Part shown: positions 1-12,333 of the stretch, piece after piece
Layout of the letters: each line of letters begins with the position of its first letter
How positions within the stretch are numbered: position 1 is the stretch's first letter
From: Marasmius tenuissimus
Lineage: Eukaryota; Basidiomycota; Agaricomycetes; Agaricales; Marasmiaceae
Length of the DNA: 64,000 nt
Assembly (NCBI GenBank): GCA_029532415.1
Contig: JAQOTA010000053.1
Span: forward strand, 1,860,001-1,924,000
Direction: 5' to 3'
The notes under the pieces: generated by a model
Database searches by the model: none
Told to the model about the DNA's origin: nothing
The model's input: only the letters and a program-made list of their open reading frames with translations
Position numbers and translations under genes: made by a program

Positions 1-1086
1 TGATCCCAAAAAATGTTGACTTCTTGTACATGCCTAGACTCCGGCGCTCACAGCCAGGAGATTTGAGAGAGACGAGGGAAAAGGCTACCTATTCCTGTTC
101 AAGTAAGTCAAAGCGGGAAGTTCCCTGAATGCCGGCAAAGTCCGGCCATAGCTTTCCTTCCAATCCTCACACTCTTGTCCGGCCTCTCTCCATCGCGACA
201 TCTCCCTACAAGACGTTTGAGCTCTCAATCTTCATAATAACGACGAATATCAATTTCAAGAGTCCGAGAAGCCAGAAAGGGGCTAAACAGACTTCAAACC
301 TGTCTGGATAGTTGACGATTCCCTGACCTCAAAAATACTCTAGTCAGCTCAAGATACCTTGAGGGTAAACTGAGAGGCTCCGGATCAAGTTATGCCCGCG
401 CCGATGTATCATGTATGCATGCTCAATTGCATTCCTCTGCGGGTTAGAAACCCAGGGGTATCGTTCGAAAGGGCAAGGAGGTTTTAGATGTCAGGTCAGG
501 AAGGTATCGCCGTTGCTGAACTGAGTGGGTACTTAGCTACTCAATCAACCACATTCGAGTTTTAAGTCCTCACCCGTCGTTCCCAATAAAAACATTCGAT
601 CATGAACTATGATGCTCCCTTGCAGAGGTCCGCGGTCATGACGAACGAACATGCGACCGGAAATGTTCAGTGATACTCTGCGTCAGGTACTATCAATGAC
701 TGTTCGTCGTAGATAGTGGAAAATTTCAAGTGGCTTGACAACGTCAGATGTGAAGATACCAGCGATGTCCTGGAACTTTAAATTACGACGGATTGGACAG
801 GTAGAACCCGCGATGTGCTTTCGACGGGGCGTCGGAAATCGAAGGTACGACGTTGATGGAATCATCAACATCCAATGTTCGATATACAGCGCACTACAAT
901 TACAACAGAGTACATACTATTACAACACAGTAAGGACCCCGGATTAGGAGTCTCAGCGCGAACCTCCACAAATTGTGGAACGCGACTGAATCGAAAAAAT
1001 ACGTCGGTATAGGTAAACCTGAACATGAGTGAATTATATGTAGGCCTTAGAGGTGCGGAACGGATGATTTTACCTCCAAAACGACG
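1..1086. other. No recognisable gene
   Basis: I see no coding exon chain, RNA gene or repeat I can support here. Short ORFs on both strands overlap one another and resemble nothing else in the window. The right end abuts the 3' end of the minus-strand pseudogene that ends at 1087. Confidence 0.5.
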
Positions 1087-2240
1087 TTAGTTGATATCCG
1101 CACCGAGAGTGTCAATCATAGGGACCGGTTTAGTCGAGTTTTCTGAGGGGAGCGGAAGGAATACAGGCGACCAAAAGCTAGCAGGGCCCTTTCGGGTTCC
1201 ACAGGTCACAAATCCCTGAGTTGGGTGAGCTGGTGCGAGATCTTCAATCTCTGGGACTTTGTCTAATGTCGGCGTCGAGGGTTTACCATCAATTTCCGGT
1301 GGAGGCTCTGTCATAAATTCCGGAGAAGAAAGTTAGGCCAAGTCAGAAACGTACGAGTAACGAAGCGAACGTCGACCTTGTTCATTCTCAAACCAATCCG
1401 AGTCGTTCACAGGCTCGAAACTGATCCCAAACCCGACATGGTGAGCAAAATCATCCATGGAAGGATCGAAACCTCGGAGGAGTTGATATTGGTGTATGCA
1501 TTTGTAGGCGTCATTGGACCAAAAGGATGAGAGACTCTAACTCTCGAGTGCAAGCTCGATGGGCAGGCCGAGGTCGCAACATGTATTGCGTGAGAGAGGA
1601 GAGAGACCACCTTCGTCGAAGGACCAGTAGTGAACGGAAGAGGTTAAGCTGTAAGGACCCGGCTTAGAAGGGGGTAGACGGACGAAAAGGTATATCGGCT
1701 GTCGAGATCGTCGGTCGAGGTGGGTTTGAGAGTTTTCCGCTAAGCTAGCAGTACACAGTGTCACGCGAGAGTAGACAAGGGCTAGGAAAATCTTAGCGGG
1801 CGAAATGGGAATAGGTGTTTGAGAACGCACTGTAAAGACTTGGATCTTCCTCCCCCTCAAAGACAGTGATTCCGCGAGTATAGAAGATGCTCAATGCTTG
1901 CGACAGCCAGGCATAGTGTGAATGGTGGTCCCAATTTTAAACAAAATCCGGCGGGCCAGCGAGCGTAAATCTAACAAAAGTCTCAGGTGCCGTTCGGGAA
2001 CACGAGTTAGCTAACTCGATTCCTTAAATCTGTGACGTTGCGTGACGTCTTTCAACTGAAGCATCGGCGAAACCTCTAAGGCGGGTCCCCAGTGGGTACC
2101 ACCCCTCGTTACTCGGGAACACCCCTCGCATGTTGGGATTTCGCAGAAAGGGTACCCTACCTAGGGAGCCATCGCCTTTTCATGTACATAAACCTCCATA
2201 GTGTAGCTAAAGATGTACATTAGCTACAGGTTGTATGAGA

Positions 2241-2360
2241 AAATGAGCAACCTACCCATCTTGAGAGACGTTGTACATCTTTCCCTCCATCTTGGAGAAG
2301 ATTTACATCTTTGGCTCCATCTTGCGGAAGGTGTACATCTTTCAGGGGATGTACGCAGGG
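2241..2360. repeat. Degenerate tandem repeat, period 30 bp
   Basis: Units at 2271, 2301 and 2331 share the core TTACATCTTT...CTCCATCTTG, with a partial unit before them. A similar TGTACATCTT-rich repeat lies near the other end of the same insert, at about 5010-5100. The two repeats are therefore subterminal to the insert, in the same orientation. Confidence 0.65.
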
Positions 2361-3602
2361 TGGAATGTTCAGTACATTTCATTTCACACTGTTTGGAGTA
2401 GATACACTCATGGGGAGTGCGACTCGCGAGCAAATGAATGGACACAAACGCAAATCAATTTCTATGTACTTCAGAGTACAGGAGGTAACACGTCGGGACA
2501 CATTCGTCGGTAAGAGATCGCGAAAACACAAAACGAGGATGACAACAAGAGCAATAGCAACAGGGAACAAGAAGTGCAGGTGGGGAAATCTAGTGTAGAA
2601 GATCACAGCCCAGTGCGGAATCAGCGCTGTAGATACAGTGAACACGCAAGCAAGCATGCTACCAAAGAGTCAAGGAGACTGTAAAGATGGTCCTTCTTCC
2701 TGCCCACCCTCCTTCTTGTCACGGTGAACATTATATGCCTTTTGAAAAAGGTATGATGAGTTTGGGTATGACTCTGATGAACGAAAGGGTACACGCACAT
2801 TTATGGGCACATATATGCGCCCTGATAGTAGGACATGGCAGAACATGAAGAAACAGACGATGTCGGCGGCAGAACAGATGGCGTGCTATAGAAAAAGCAT
2901 GAAGACGGGGGTCAGGAATTACTTCAGTAAGTAAGAATCAGACACACTTACATCACAGGTCCATCTTGTACTAGTTTAGCATGACGATAAGAACCCTAGG
3001 ATGAACCTTCAGCAAGCTTGCGGCGACAACGTCGCCAATGACTCTCACAGCCTGCCAAGCAGCCAAGTAGATATCCGGGGACCAGGTGCGATGATATGCC
3101 TACAATTCACCTTCTGTGACAGATTGCATCTCTCTTTCTCATTCGACCGCTTCATCATCTTGACTGTTGCTCTCTTTGTCAGCTTCGCAATACCGATACA
3201 ACCTTGAGTTCCTGTCCTTGTCTTCACGCGGTAGTTTTGGCTGTAGTGAAAGAATAAGTATGAGACATTTCACATTGTCCATGCACTCACCATCTTGATA
3301 GCTGGGTATAGAAACAATTGGAGAGCTCTGAGCTGAGCGGGTGATGCCTGGCCTATGGGAGAAAAAGTTTAAATGAACCATCAGCATCGATGCCGCAGTT
3401 CTCAGTTATAACAGTCAGAAATTGATTGAAATGGGCTGTTTTGCCCTCTTAGACACTCAGTATGTAGTTCAAAGCTTGACTTTATAGTTATATGTACATT
3501 CTATATAATAAAGTTGATGAAAACTCACTTTTGTTGACGGACGCAAACTCGATGGTGGTGGTACTAAGTCAAGCCAGGCATGAGGCTGTGTGGCACGCGC
3601 GA

Positions 3603-3707
3603 GCGCGGGTTGTATCCAGAGCCAAACAAGGATTCTGGCGCAAGCGCTTGGCCTAACCCTGGGCGCTTGCGCCAGAATCTCTGTTTGGCTCTGGATACAA
3701 CCCGCGC
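3603..3707. repeat. Long perfect-type hairpin (45-bp arms)
   Basis: The arms 3603-3647 and 3663-3707 are reverse complements at 43 of 45 positions, with a 15-nt loop at 3648-3662. The arm begins GCGCGGGTTGTATCCAGAGC. It lies inside the insert of copy A and could be a small nested foldback element. Confidence 0.85.
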
Positions 3708-5009
3708 CGGTTAGCCCGTGGAAATTTTGTAGACGCCGGCAAGCGGCAGAGCCCACTACTGCCTTTACAAGCTTGTAATGAGCGGCGGTCCAGCGAGATT
3801 TTGTGCCCAAATGGCAGGCAACGTTTTCTGGGTTGGGATCTTAGCACTCGTGCTCAGAGCCTCAGACTTTGAGTTTGACAGAATTGATACTCTTTTCAGC
3901 CATACTTGAGCTTGAGTCTCCATCTCCAACATGTGCTTAGGTTGACTAGTACGTACTACGTATACTTGCAGCATTCCTGATCTTCCCACTACGATAATAA
4001 TGTCAAATTCAGCTATTTGCACATAAAGCATACTACACGACAGGTTACTACTAAGCGGCACAGAATTAAATAAAGGTATCTCAAGGATATGATTTAGAGG
4101 GCATAGCGGGAAGTCCGATGGTACCAGTCGGGTTTCCCCTGCTGGTCGCCGCTCGGCCTTCGGCCAGCTCCTCCCAGCAGGGAGGGGGGGAGCCCCCAAC
4201 CCCCTGTCCAGTGACGGGCTTGCCCCCGGTGTCATCAATTGCTTGACGCCCATCATGCATGTTGTCGACACGAGGGTGAAAAAGTGAATCCTATTGACTT
4301 CCGCGTATCTTTCAAAGCATATCCTGGGTGTGAACAGGATGTTTGGGTGGCAAATCCTCAAGTCTAGAAGAAACATCAGGTCAATACAAAGTGCTCAGTG
4401 TAATCAACCTTGGCTGGAGCTGGCAAAGGCAGGTTGTTCAGAATGGAGGGTTCTGGTTGGTCAATGATGAGTTTGAAAGACAATGGCGCCGTTGAGACTG
4501 AAGGGCAAAATGAGAGGCAGGCGACGTTGCCAAAGGACAGAAGGCTGATTTATAGGAGAAAGTGTGGGAAAAATATCATGGGACCATGAGAAAAAAACCA
4601 CATGATCCGAAGGGCCTTCCGTGAAATCGCTTTTTTCGCACTTCTGGTAAAACCCACTAACTTAGCAGTAGCGGGAATTCCGGCGTGTCTTGCATCTTGA
4701 CCACCACCACTGGCTACTTCACAATGCCCAGCTATAACATTCCTGGTGAGTTTTTTCGCTTTTTCATTTATTTTTATCTACTAACATAATCTACAGCTAT
4801 TTTATCTCTATCCGCAGCCTGAGATTGCTGTGGAGGACGAGTCTGTAGACAATGCAACGGGCATTTGACGCACTGGGGATATGCTCACTTGTATACTGTA
4901 TTTCACACTCATGCTCACGTCGGTACCTATATAAAATGTTGTTTTTCATTGTACAATGACCTTGCCCAATGCCTGAGAGTGTTCCAGCCTTCCCAACCTG
5001 TTCTACATT

Positions 5010-5100
5010 ATGTACATCTTACTGTCCATCTTTGCAGTGAGTGTACATCTTCCTACAACCTTACTGTGTTTGTACACTTTGTTAACAGTTTTTATTCTCT
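5010..5100. repeat. TGTACATCTT repeat, about 30-bp spacing
   Basis: TGTACATCTT or a close variant starts at 5011, 5042 and 5071. This mirrors the period-30 repeat at 2271-2360 near the opposite end of the insert. Confidence 0.5.
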
Positions 5101-6700
5101 TCCATCTTTGTCCAGTGTGTACAACCCTGGTAACAACATGGCAAGCTACTGTACAATGCCTACCAACCTGGTCGCGGGTGGCCATGCCTTAAATACCCGG
5201 GACCCATCTAAGAGGTTTTGCTGATGAGGTTGTTTTCCGTGACTTCCACCTATCGGAGTCCAACAGCCTGCCCAAACTCAGGGGCTAGGAGTGAAAGTGG
5301 AGCCCACAATCACTGATCAAGACATGTTTTCAGATAGTGTCTCGTCTTCCGCTATCTAAACCTGTCACGCTCGTAAATTTTCTTAACTCGCCGGGCTAAC
5401 CCACCGTTGCCGAACAGGCCCGATCAACAGGCAATCTCAAGTCTTCGAAAACTCACCTGGTCAGCCCATTCTCCAGTACTTTTCTTTCTGAAAGAGAGTC
5501 AAACTCGCTTTCCCATACATTGTTTGAAATAGCAATAGGGGAGTCTGTCAACTTCGAAATGACGGTCGGCTGAGAGACGTGTTCAGTCATGTTGACCCAA
5601 GTACCCGAAGAAGAGGCACTCATAACGACTACTCGATTGACTTGCTTCGATTTGAAACTCGCCAAAAAGCGCATCAGGACATCTTCTTGAAGGAGATAAA
5701 GGGAAGTCTGCTCCGATCTGAAGCCAGGTCCCAGAGAGCAGGGCTGAGGACGGGGGCCCCAGTGGACCACGACAAATGACACCTCTCCCGGCATCCATCC
5801 ATAACTCGTTTCTCTTGCAATGTAGTTGCTCCTGCCAGTGTAAACCAGTTCATTTTTGAGAGGTAGCCAGAAGGTTTTGCACTGGCTACTTACAGCTAAA
5901 CCACGGAGATAGCTTCGAGCCAATTCTCCTATATTTTTGAGCAAGTGCCCGACGGGCACCAATTCTGGAGCACACCATCAGTGAGACTCGCAATTGACAT
6001 ATAGCACGGACACGTACCATTGTAGAATATCAGTGAAGGAATCTCTGACTGGTTGTAACCATAGATTTGCGATACATTTGAAGTCCTAGCGCAATTTTGA
6101 GCGTCCATTATGAATGGTGATTCGATAAGCACAACACACAAGATCCTTGATAATATTCGAAAGTCTTGTCTTCTACAAAGGCCTGGAGAAAAGGCAAGAT
6201 TAGATGGTTCATCATCGTCAATAATCGACGTACGTACTCTCCACGCATCTGGTCCACTATACTGCACCACCGAAAACAACATTCCTGGTTGCTCTAGCAC
6301 CCTTGCCGTACAGACTATCCTGTCAGCTCGAGGTAGTCCCACCTCCTCCCGTGTCCTATTCCCGTTGTCCCATCGTCGTGGGTACGTGGAGCACCCAACA
6401 TCGTTCAACTTGTAGATCCCACCTCGCTTGACCCTGTAATACTGAGGCTACCGTCAGATTCCCACTGCCCGCATGTAACAGAGCATTCTCTGCGTCTGAT
6501 CACCTCATCAGAATCTGTGTGTTCCTTTTCCTCCTTCGCTTGGACTATCGTCGTCGTGTAGTTGTACTGATCTCCCTCAACATGGCTGGAGTTGCCGCCG
6601 TTGATCTGAAAGTTCCGCGCTTTGTAAAAGAAATCAGAGGACATCGAGCCTGCAGTCCAAGAAATTTGCGCCGAACGACTCCAAGGGACGAGAAAAGAGG

Positions 6701-6725
6701 GGATGATGGTCAAGAATAAGGCAAG
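6701..6725 (-). promoter_or_regulatory. Conserved upstream motif of GGSFN copy A
   Basis: On the minus strand this reads CTTGCCTTATTCTTGACCATCATCC, ending 57 bp before the ATG at 6644. Nearly the same 25-mer precedes the ATG of the copies at 25645, 30243, 34518 and 38714. It is a shared promoter or 5'UTR element of the family. Confidence 0.55.
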
Positions 6726-9700
6726 TCCGAGCCCTCAACGGCACAGAGTGTCAAGTGAAATCCAGGAACATGACATGTAAACACCCTCTTACAAGTTCCA
6801 GCTCCTGCTGCGTGCTGCGGTGGATTGCCATTCAGATCAACTTGTGAGTTTTGTGGGTATAAATCTTGACGCTGTGTGATCGATGTACAGGTTTGAAGAA
6901 AAGTTGAACGTTGAACGTTTTGAACATCGAAGTTATGGGGAGAGCTTGTGGACATCGGCCCGAGCCCGAACGAGATCCTGCTGAGGGCAAACCGCTCAAG
7001 ATACAAAAACAAAGCAACAAGTGAAGAAATCATCCGGAACACATGGAGGCGCACCCTAGAAAACGAGGAAGACCTCCCATCCGACTGGGTCAGAAGAACT
7101 GGGGTTTTAGTGGGTATAGAGACGGACCAGAAGCGAAAGAGAGGGAAAAGGGGGAGGAGAGATACCCCAGGTCCCAATCAGAACGCGCAGGCACAAAGGA
7201 CCGTATCACGAGGCGACGAAGAGTCAAGAGCGCGCCGACGTCTAAGAGTCCCACACTAGCAGTGCGTAATGACATTTCCTCAGGGAGGGGCTTACTACGG
7301 TACGACTCGGTTAGGTTCAGATTTATGGTAAATAGCGAAAGTAGAGATCGATCTACATACAACGGCAGTCCTAGGATGGCGTCGGAGAACGACATCCGAA
7401 AGACGAATGCCCCACCAAAAAAAAAAAAAAAAAAAAAGATCCTGCTGAGGGGATCAATAAGCGCCCATTGATGACGGTGTTATCAGTCCACGACCTTCCT
7501 TTTGAACCCGATTTTTTCAACGTCAATCCATTTCATCGACGGCCACGGTCGATGACTCTGGCAACCACCTCTCTAGTGATTCCGTCACTCGCGTTGCAAA
7601 CTTCACGCAACAACGAATCCTTAGATGGGCCCGTGACTGGGATATCGATGAAGCCTTTTTAATCCCTGGTTCTCGAGTTCCAAATTCAGGCATTGCCACG
7701 GCCGTTGAAACATCCACCAGAATCCAGCTACTACTCACAAAGACACCTCTGGCTCACAAGGTAGTATCTCAGCTGGATATCGACATCACGTCTTTGGAAA
7801 TCATCTTCAATCTCTTTAGCTAGAGACTTGGGCTACCGTCGTCACCACCACGATTGATGGCGCAGGAACATCAGCCCCTTTCGTCGTCACGTCAATATCC
7901 ACTACAACGCTCTCAGGCGGATGAGTCAAATGGAGGCGCGGTGCCAGCCCCACCCTCAACTCGGAGAACAACCACCACAGCGACTCATTGTGAGCGATCA
8001 TGACTTCCCAAACCTTATCATCGCACTGATTCCTTGTCTTGCCGCAATCATAGCCACTGTTTGCGCTCTGCGTTGGGTTGGCGGCAGCTTAAATCGTGCT
8101 GTTCATCATTTTCTACATTCGCTGGCCGAGGCAGCTGCCAGAGCACGACACGAAAGTTTGCCGTTGCCGGCCCTTTCAGGTACGACGGTGATTTTTGGCA
8201 CGCGATGATAGATATAATTAGGGACGCAAGCTAAGGCTCAAGGGCAGTTGGAAGGGGGGGGGGAAAGTATTGGAGCTGAAAGGACGATTCACATTAGAAT
8301 CTCGCCGCTGCCACTGACCATGAGATGGGTGAGCATTTGGTCCTTTACTCGAGCACTTTTAGGTGCTCACTTTCTGTAGCATCTGACCTATTGTCGTAGG
8401 CCAGGAGGGAGAGAGTGGCACCCCCCCCCGTTCGCCCAGTAGATAACCTGCCAGAGTCAGGTTTATCCTCTATGACCAAAGCCCCTGAAATGTTTATTTC
8501 CCTCCCCTCGTCCCATAGGCACGCTTTCTGAGTTAGACCCATGCGTGGTACGTACGGTAACGAGGATATTCACGGAAACTCGCAGCAGCCTAACTTCATT
8601 CAAACCAATCGAAGTTTTTTGAGTTCGTCGAGAATGCTTCAAAGAACAAACGGGGATGCCTGTAAGCACGAGGAATCGAATATGAAAATCTGGCTGTCTG
8701 AAGCTTGCGATGAAATCGATAGGAAAGTATAGCTCTCGTCTATCGTGCATTCCGACGAGACGAAGGCGAGCAACCGCATCGAATGTCAGCCCTTCAGTAG
8801 TAAGCGTCGAATGAAATTGCTATTCGATGCAATGAGAGGGATTTTTCCCCTCGTCTAGACCCAAATCATGTTTCTTTGGACGTAAGCATGAAGCTGGTCA
8901 CCGTCCAAAGACGATGCATCGCCGAACCCTGGTGCTGGGTTGTCGATGAGTATCTCTGTTTGTCGATGATCAGTCTTGACAATGACAATTGCCCTCAATC
9001 GCCTCGAACGTTGCCTCATTCAAGTCATCGGCGACAAGGGCAAGGTAGCCTGAGCTCAGCGCTCAAGTACAATAGTAGTGGTGGATCCAAAGGCAAGAAT
9101 GATGTGGGGCATGTGCGGGAGCCACCGGCAACGTCTCCTCAGGCTTTCCCGATCTTCTCAGTGTACTTTCGACCATCGGGCCTTTAAACTTTAGGAGCGC
9201 TCGTCATAGATGTCCCGAGTTCTTTCTGGTAATCAGGGAGATCGGACCATGTTGCAGAGCCAGTATGATAGCCAAACTGTGATGAAGATATGGTGTATAA
9301 TGACGGCGTGTACTACGGGAAAGAATTTTGATTGCCTGTCGAGAAGTAGGTCAGCAAAAAGGCCACCGACTTGTTGAGTATGTTGAATATCAGTGACTTG
9401 AATGGTTCCTTGGGAACTAGCTCATCGAAGAACTCGAATTCTTTGCATATTTTTCATCATGGTACAGGTATAGAATGTGGACTGACCTCATGATGGAGCT
9501 ACGATGAGCAGTGTGCACGCAGTAGTAGAGAGACAAGAGTGTAAGAGCACGCGTTGATAGCGAAAATTTTTAAAGCTATCCATTGACCGGCCCTAAACCT
9601 GGCAGCGCCCACAGGCGCCCACGCATGGACCCTTCCGGTGGACAACACCAGCGCCAAGATTGGAGGGCCCTTCCGTATCACTCTATGTCGGGTCTTCTCT

Positions 9701-9975
9701 TTGAACCTTCTTTGAACGCTGAAAGCCTGATTTCCCGAGCCGAACTTCGACCAGATCGGTTGCTAGAACTCAAAAGACCTTTGGAATCTGGACAAAGACA
9801 GCAATCGTTTGGCAATCGTCAAATATCGTCAAAGAGGCTTTCAAGGGATTACCAAGGCGACTGGATACCAGACCTCCATATAAAAGGTAGCATGCCCACC
9901 ATCAGGGAGTGCTAACAGTAAAGCTTGTTGTAGCGTTCGGTGCGTGGCTTGAAACTCCTCTTGTACTCACGATAA
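6726..9975. other. No confident gene; scattered ORFs and repeats
   Basis: This stretch holds a 21-nt poly(A) run at 7417-7437. Next to it, at about 7457-7481, is a minus-strand piece of a dispersed repeat also seen near 28300 and 42490. An ATG-less open frame runs at about 7510-7845. An ORF at 7921-8208 has a hydrophobic stretch (LIIALIPCLAAIIATVCAL). I recognise no homology and see no supported exon chain. The 14-mer-type motif GACCGGCCCTAAA lies at 9585-9597. Confidence 0.45.
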
Positions 9976-10049
9976 ATGCTGACTTCCTTCGTGCTCAGAT
10001 TTTGGATGATCTCAAACATGGCCACTCCCGATCAGCCGGAAGGGCACGG

Positions 10050-11606
10050 AAGGAGACAATTTTCGTATTCACCCACTCACTGCGAAAGTGGGTGCTCTAT
10101 TGACCATCTTCCGACGGAAGTCCTGGCCCTTTGGCGTTTGCAACCTGAGTATGCGGACCCAACATATGGATTCAAGTCCAGAGACATGCACGGCCTATAC
10201 ATCCCCTCTCATTCTAGGCGCTGTTTCCTCTCGCTGGCGCCAGATTTTGCATGCCGACGCACGTTATTGGGTCCACATACACGTTTCTTTCGGAGCCAAC
10301 GCCGGTCTACAATTTACTCGGAGAATGACATCGCTTACGGTGTTCTGCTTGAAGAAGTCGAGGTCAAGGCCTCTTCACATTCGCCTCCTGCACTATTATT
10401 ATCGAGATTGTCCTCCGTGGACTTCGGTAGAGCAGGACCGAGAGTATCACCTCAGGGCTAACTTTCATCTCCCGGTCCTATCTCTTCTCTTTGAAGCACA
10501 TCGACGTTGGAAGGATGTAGACCTTTGTCTGCCCAAAACTTTCATCCCTTATCTGCCCTTGTCTTTCCCTGTTTCTCGTCGGCTAAAGCTCCTAAGCACG
10601 TCGGAACCATTCCCAGGGTCAGTCACCGACTGGCCTTGAGATATAATTTTGAGATATAATCCAGGTGTTATTATTTGGCCAGAGCTCCGAGAGCTCTCGC
10701 TGTCGTAAATCGGAAATCAGCTGGTCGAGCAAACTGCGATTTCGAGCTCGAGGAGGCCTACCCGCTTGACCATTGCCTCCGAGCACCCAATTGGTGACAT
10801 TCTGGACATCCTGCGCCTCGACTCTGGTCTTTCTTATGCTCGAGAGAATTGTTGGGTGGGAGCGGCAAAGCACCCATCCCGTCATCACGATGGACCGCCT
10901 AGAGGAAGTCGACGGAGACGTCTCCTACGTTCTTTTGGCGTATCTACATCTCCCTTGCATGACCAGCTTTGCGAGTGTAGAATTTTCCCACCCTTTTCCG
11001 CTGGATACCCTCATCGACTTTTTCCATCGCTCTAACCCTCCTCTGCATACGATATGCATCGAGGAGACTGACATGGAACTCGACGATCTTTTACGAACTC
11101 TCACTTGCGTTCCGTCTCTCGTCGACCTGAATCTCCGTAATTTTGGGGTATGCTTCAACTCGTTTAGCCGTTCCTTGTTTGAACGATTGTCCTTGTCCTC
11201 GACTCATCTTCGCTCTTGCGAACAAATTCTCCTACCCAATCTCAAGATTTTGACCCTCGGGTTCGATGTGTTTGGCATTGAAACGGAGTTGGACGACTAT
11301 TTCTTCATCGCCGGACCAGCGCTCATAGACATGATCGAGTCGAGTTTCTACGTTGATCTCAGGCCGCCCTGCTCGTCGCAGTGTGAATCGAGATCTACTC
11401 GTTGTGTGCATCGGGTGACGGCCTTGACTACGTTGTACTTGCGTGGAAAACGGCGGCAGTTAGACGAAGAAACTCACGATGGATTGGAAGAGATTGGGGA
11501 TGATGGATTGAGGCTCTCAGAGTGCTGGAGCGAGAATGGTGGCGTTATATTCGTAAATCACGAGATTCCAGAGACTATCTCACTCAATCAAGTTGTTGGA
11601 CTGTAA
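10050..11606 (+). pseudogene. F-box protein pseudogene
   Basis: The conceptual protein aligns from end to end with the intact minus-strand F-box gene at 23520-25223, but in several frames. The F-box begins DHLPTEVLA at about 10100. A second frame then carries LGAVSSRWRQILHADARYW, and a third (10773-11606) carries the C-terminal part, including SLFERLSLSS, LLPNLKILTLGF and RPPCSSQC. At least three frame changes and a degraded stretch at about 10640-10790 separate these blocks. The C-terminal 240 codons are still open, which suggests fairly recent loss or a possible truncated product. F-box proteins act as substrate receptors of SCF ubiquitin ligases. This copy lacks a continuous N-terminal frame. 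Confidence 0.75.
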
Positions 11607-12333
11607 GTGTATGTAGATAGGTATGGAATATACTTGGTACGGATCTCTGGGTCCGGTGTTGAAAGAAAAGCTTGGATTCAGGCAGTTTCCAGTGATGGAA
11701 GACGCAGCGTCGCGTTGGTATGCTCGGTGCTTCCCTCTCTAATGAGTGACGTTCTTTGTCGATCTGTACTGTTCACAATACTCAGACTCAGTGGTGATAA
11801 TTTATCCCTTGATTTGCTATTTGCTATTTGGTAACGCTCTACAAGGTACTAAGAGGATTTTGACTCCGCGACCCCCACGAATGCTCAGTCGTGACATACT
11901 ATTGGTACTGTCTATGAGGTGGCTCAATTGTACTCTGCAGCTGCGAACCTCCAGCATCTCTCATAGGTTGCTGACATTTCGGTCCCGTCGTTTGATTTCC
12001 CCTTCAGCGACGGACATCACACCCGTGGCGATAGAATGCTGTTCGATGGCACATGGCCCATAAACGGGACTCCGTGGTTGCGTACTACAAGGAGAACAAG
12101 AGTGATGAGTATCATCGCCTGGGCGACGTGTTGATATTCTGGTCTGGCCGGCTTGAAATACTTCCCGGTTGCAAGGTAAAATAAATCAGAGTTAACGGTG
12201 TGGTGCGTATTAAGTATCTATGAAAGTCCGTAGTTTAGTAGCTCCCAGTCTTTCTTGCTCTCGCTGCGTTTCGTGGTGATTTTCCCCGTATTCCCCAAGA
12301 GGGTCAGAGGGATTGGTTGATAACGGGACTTGG
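11607..12333. other. No recognisable gene
   Basis: This is the 3' flank of the F-box pseudogene and the 3' side of the minus-strand peptide gene S1. Short ORFs only, none recognisable. Confidence 0.5.

Larger units (their letters stand above)
1971..5456. mobile_element. Decayed DNA-transposon-like insert inside intron 6 of copy A
   Basis: The interval is one intron of the host pseudogene, enlarged by about 3.4 kb relative to paralogs. Its ends form an imperfect inverted repeat. The left end at about 1989-2021 reads GCCGTTCGGGAAC and then GTTAGC. The reverse complement of about 5385-5420 reads GCCTGTTCGGCAACGG and then GGTTAGC. A candidate degenerate 8-bp target duplication (CTTGAGAT against CCTGAGAC on the minus strand) lies just outside, which would fit a hAT-type element. 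I recognise no transposase inside. A 203-codon ORF at 3765-4376 is GC-skewed, contains a short palindrome and resembles no transposase I know. The element is probably non-autonomous or badly decayed. Confidence 0.6.
1087..6644 (-). pseudogene. GGSFN-family copy A, interrupted and broken
   Basis: This is a nine-exon paralog of the intact genes at 30243, 34518 and 38714. The ATG at 6644 opens the leader MSSDFFYKARNF followed by a GDQ motif. Exons then follow down to a GLTR-type splice boundary at 5457. The next exon resumes only at 1970, so the intron spans 1971-5456 (3486 bp), against about 55 bp in the paralogs. The downstream exons carry an in-frame TAA near 1937-1939 and an in-frame TAG at 1537-1539. 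Homologous reading (HQYQLLRGFDP) continues in the same frame beyond the TAG. The tail exon ends at 1087 with LGADIN. The promoter-proximal motif of the family is still present. The biochemical function of the family is unknown to me. I read this copy as dead because of the two stops, not because of the long intron alone. Confidence 0.8.

Noticed and set aside
3765..4376. 203-codon minus-strand ORF as the transposase of the intron insert
   Set aside because: No DDE/RNase H-like, zinc-finger or dimerisation motif is visible. Part of the frame is created by a GC-rich palindrome around 4135-4200.
4729..4868. Small spliced gene with ATG, GTGAGT donor and CTAAC branch site
   Set aside because: The spliced frame ends after about 15 codons. 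The longer open piece (PEIAVEDESVDNATGI) cannot be joined in frame.
7417..7437. Poly(A)21 as the tail of a retroposed gene or SINE
   Set aside because: No reverse-transcriptase-type or Pol III-type sequence and no target duplication could be found around it.
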